Assembly (NCBI RefSeq): GCF_003664255.1 | Contig: NZ_RCCV01000001.1 | Location: 2,418,001-2,482,000 of the forward strand | Origin: Micromonospora sp. M71_S20 | GTDB taxonomy: Bacteria; Actinomycetota; Actinomycetes; Mycobacteriales; Micromonosporaceae | Length of the DNA stretch: 64,000 nucleotides | Direction of reading: 5' to 3' | Shown here: positions 62,202-64,000 of the stretch, piece by piece | How positions within the stretch are numbered: position 1 is the first letter of the stretch | How the letters are laid out: each line of letters starts with the position of its first letter | Made by a program: the position numbers and the translations under genes | The notes under the pieces: model-generated | Database searches by the model: none | What the model was told of the DNA's origin: nothing | What the model saw: the letters and a program-made list of their open reading frames with translations, nothing else

Positions 62202-63329
62202 TCAGCTCTCGGCCGCGCCGACTTCCCAGCTCGGCACGGCGACCGTGGCGGGGCCGCGCGAGCCCGTGTACTCCATCAGGACGAGGGCGATGTCGTCGTC
62301 GAGCCGGCCGTGCACCCACTCGACCAGGGCCGTCTCCAGCGAGGCGAGCCCGTCGCCGACGGTGCCGTGGCCGAGCAGCCGCCAGGCCCGGTCGGCGGTC
62401 GGGAAGAACTCCCCGTCCCGGCGCGCCTCACCGAGCCCGTCGGTGAAGAGCAGCAGCCGGTCGCCGGGCTCCAGCCGCTCGACCCGGGGGCGTACCACCG
62501 GCATGAAGCCCAGCGGCGGGGCAGGGGCCGGCGGTTCGAGCGGGATGACGGCGCCCCGGCGCAGCAGCAGCGGCGGCGGGTGGCCGCAGTTGACGATGGT
62601 GAGCGTCCCACCCCGCTCCTCGACCAGTGCGGCGGTGACGAAGTCCTCGTCGCCCACGCTCCGGGCCACCGCCCGGTCCAGGTCGGTCACGACGGCCCGC
62701 AGGTCCGCCCGCTCGTACGCCACGTGCCGGTACGAACCGAGCACGATGCTGGCCAGCCGTACCGCGTCGAGGCCCTTGCCGCGCACGTCGCCGATGATCA
62801 TCCGCACCCCGTACGGCGTGTCGACCGCCTCGTACAGGTCGCCGCCGATCTCGGCAGTGGCGGTGGACGAGATGTACCGGGCGGCCACCGAGAGCGAACC
62901 GACCTGTGGACCGAGCGGGCGCAGCACGGCCTGCTGGGCGACCGAGGCCAACCGGGACAGCTCGGCGATCCGCTCGGCCTGCCGCTGCCGTACGGCCGCG
63001 GTGGCGACCGCGATGGCGGTGCCCAGTGCGATGCCCGCGACGGCGACCGTGGTGGGCAGCGCCACGGTCTCCTCCCAGAGGGCGAAGCCGGCCCCCAGGG
63101 CCGTGGCGGCCAGGCCCACGCCGAGCACGATCCGCCACGACGCCAGCGCGGCCGTCAGGAACGGCGCGGCCACCATGAGCGCGATGTAGTTCGCCGGACG
63201 GCCGTCGGCCAACTCCACGGCCGAGACGATCGCGAGCAGGACGAAGGCCGCGCCGAGGCCGGCGCGGGATCCGGGGCTCAGTGGGCCGGGGCCCGACTGG
63301 AAGGGTCGCGTGCGTACGAGGGACAGCAT
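62202..63329 (-). CDS. membrane SpoIIE/PP2C-type serine phosphatase
   Basis: 375 residues. Four hydrophobic helices in the first 120, a linker, then PP2C (SpoIIE) fold: [28 protein letters not shown] (metal Asp residues), [26 protein letters not shown] and [10 protein letters not shown]. Such enzymes remove phosphate from anti-anti-sigma proteins. No anti-sigma gene nearby. ATG 63329, weak ribosome site. Confidence 0.9.
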   Translation of the reverse strand: MLSLVRTRPFQSGPGPLSPGSRAGLGAAFVLLAIVSAVELADGRPANYIALMVAAPFLTAALASWRIVLGVGLAATALGAGFALWEETVALPTTVAVAGIALGTAIAVATAAVRQRQAERIAELSRLASVAQQAVLRPLGPQVGSLSVAARYISSTATAEIGGDLYEAVDTPYGVRMIIGDVRGKGLDAVRLASIVLGSYRHVAYERADLRAVVTDLDRAVARSVGDEDFVTAALVEERGGTLTIVNCGHPPPLLLRRGAVIPLEPPAPAPPLGFMPVVRPRVERLEPGDRLLLFTDGLGEARRDGEFFPTADRAWRLLGHGTVGDGLASLETALVEWVHGRLDDDIALVLMEYTGSRGPATVAVPSWEVGAAES

Positions 63330-63429
63330 GCCTGATGGACGTGAGCGGGTGAATGAACCTGGCCCGTCGGGCGAGCATGTTCTGCCCACCCGGATCGTGT
63401 CACCGGGCCGATCGCCAACCGGCCCGCGC

Positions 63430-64000
63430 TCAGCCGAGCACCTCGTAGCGGACCTCCACGTGACCGGCGTCGAGCGAGGCGATCTCGGCGAACGCGGCGC
63501 GGGACAGGTCCAGGCAGCGCCCCTCGATGAACGGGCCACGGTCGTTGACGCGCACCGTCACGGACTTGCCGTTCGCCGGGTTGGTGACCCGGACCCTCGT
63601 GTCGAACGGCAGGGTCTTGTGGGCGGCGGTCAGCGCGGACGGATCGAAGTTCTCGCCGTTGGCGGTGAGCTGCCCCTCGGAGTAGAACGAGGCGCCGCAC
63701 GAGCCGCTGTCGACGACCGGGCGGGCGGTGCTGCTCTTCTTCGTCGCGGTGGGCTTCGGCGCGGCGGTGCGCGGCTTGCTCCGGGAGGGGGCCTGGGCGG
63801 ACCGGCTGGCCTTGGGGCTGGCGGTCGCGCTCGGCGACGCGCTGGCGCTCGGCGTAACGGTTGGCGGGGCGGCCGGCGAGGTGGGGGCCGCCGGGGTCGG
63901 CAGGTCGGTGGGCGCGAGGTCGACCGCGGCCGGCCGGGCGGGCTCCGCGCCCGAGGTCAGCTGGACGGCGCCGACGGTGCCGCCGACGGCGAGGGCGACC
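63430..64000 (-). CDS. RlpA-like double-psi beta-barrel protein, C-terminal part
   Basis: 190 codons are visible; the start is beyond base 64000. The visible part begins in a hydrophobic/Ala-rich stretch, then a Pro/Ser/Ala linker ([20 protein letters not shown]) and the DPBB domain: [47 protein letters not shown] and the end [15 protein letters not shown] plus [10 protein letters not shown]. RlpA proteins are peptidoglycan-linked, some are lytic transglycosylases. Secreted by inference. Confidence 0.88.
   Translation of the reverse strand, partial: VALAVGGTVGAVQLTSGAEPARPAAVDLAPTDLPTPAAPTSPAAPPTVTPSASASPSATASPKASRSAQAPSRSKPRTAAPKPTATKKSSTARPVVDSGSCGASFYSEGQLTANGENFDPSALTAAHKTLPFDTRVRVTNPANGKSVTVRVNDRGPFIEGRCLDLSRAAFAEIASLDAGHVEVRYEVLG

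Overview
The window is very GC-rich, densely coding DNA from an actinobacterial chromosome. The clpB and dnaK control regions carry HspR/HAIR heat-shock sites, and the window also holds a DUF397/WhiJ-like regulator pair, DUF3151, DUF6458 and a Pnkp-Hen1 RNA-repair pair. The protein styles (long proline-rich single-pass proteins, SigE-type ECF sigma factor, LCP protein) point to Micromonosporaceae, most likely Micromonospora or a close relative. This assignment is by resemblance; no rRNA or tRNA gene is visible. There is no sign of a prophage, transposase or CRISPR array.

Layout. 1-8.4 kb: purA (5' part only), a degenerate diacylglycerol-kinase-like protein, a proline-rich ParA/MinD-type ATPase, DUF3151, a LOG-family protein, class II aldolase fbaA and a small holin-like membrane protein. 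8.5-12.1 kb: an ECF sigma factor translationally coupled to an LCP-domain protein, divergent from an LPITG wall-anchored surface protein. 12.2-17.3 kb: hen1-pnkp RNA repair cassette and a DUF368 (undecaprenyl-phosphate flippase type) membrane protein. 17.3-20.9 kb: arsR, pyrE, a short-chain dehydrogenase and two paralogous 4-TM proteins. 21.0-25.4 kb: a six-gene, overlapping operon DUF4178-DUF2617-DUF4247-DUF350-unknown-membrane spermidine synthase, matching the Rv2597-Rv2601 order of M. tuberculosis plus one extra gene. 26.2-28.8 kb: clpB. 29.0-30.7 kb: a KhtT/KhtU-like cation/proton antiporter. 32.0-36.4 kb: dnaK-grpE-dnaJ-hspR. 36.7-40.2 kb: two overlapping dynamin-like/YfjP-like GTPases. 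43.8-47.4 kb: a 2-oxo acid dehydrogenase operon (E1 alpha, E1 beta, E2). 48.1-51.0 kb: a repeat-rich proline-rich single-pass protein. 51.1-53.0 kb: accessory-looking WhiJ-like XRE/DUF397 pair divergent from three tiny overlapping genes. 53.1-57.2 kb: thioredoxin-NHL protein and pxpBCA 5-oxoprolinase. 57.3-64 kb: TrhA/hemolysin-III protein, sixA-type phosphatase flanked by two DUF6458 genes, a FadE-type acyl-CoA dehydrogenase, a SpoIIE/PP2C phosphatase and a partial RlpA.

How it works together. The protein-quality genes (clpB; dnaK-grpE-dnaJ-hspR) share HAIR operators, so HspR, the last gene of the dnaK operon, should repress both. Several units concern the envelope: LCP, LPITG protein, DUF368, dynamin-like GTPases, the DUF350/spermidine-synthase operon and RlpA. 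The intergenic DNA is notable: long near-perfect inverted repeats at 26.1, 30.8, 31.8, 41.6 and 59.7 kb, each with a different arm sequence, plus 23-bp and 57-bp intergenic tandem repeats and several palindromes sitting on promoters.
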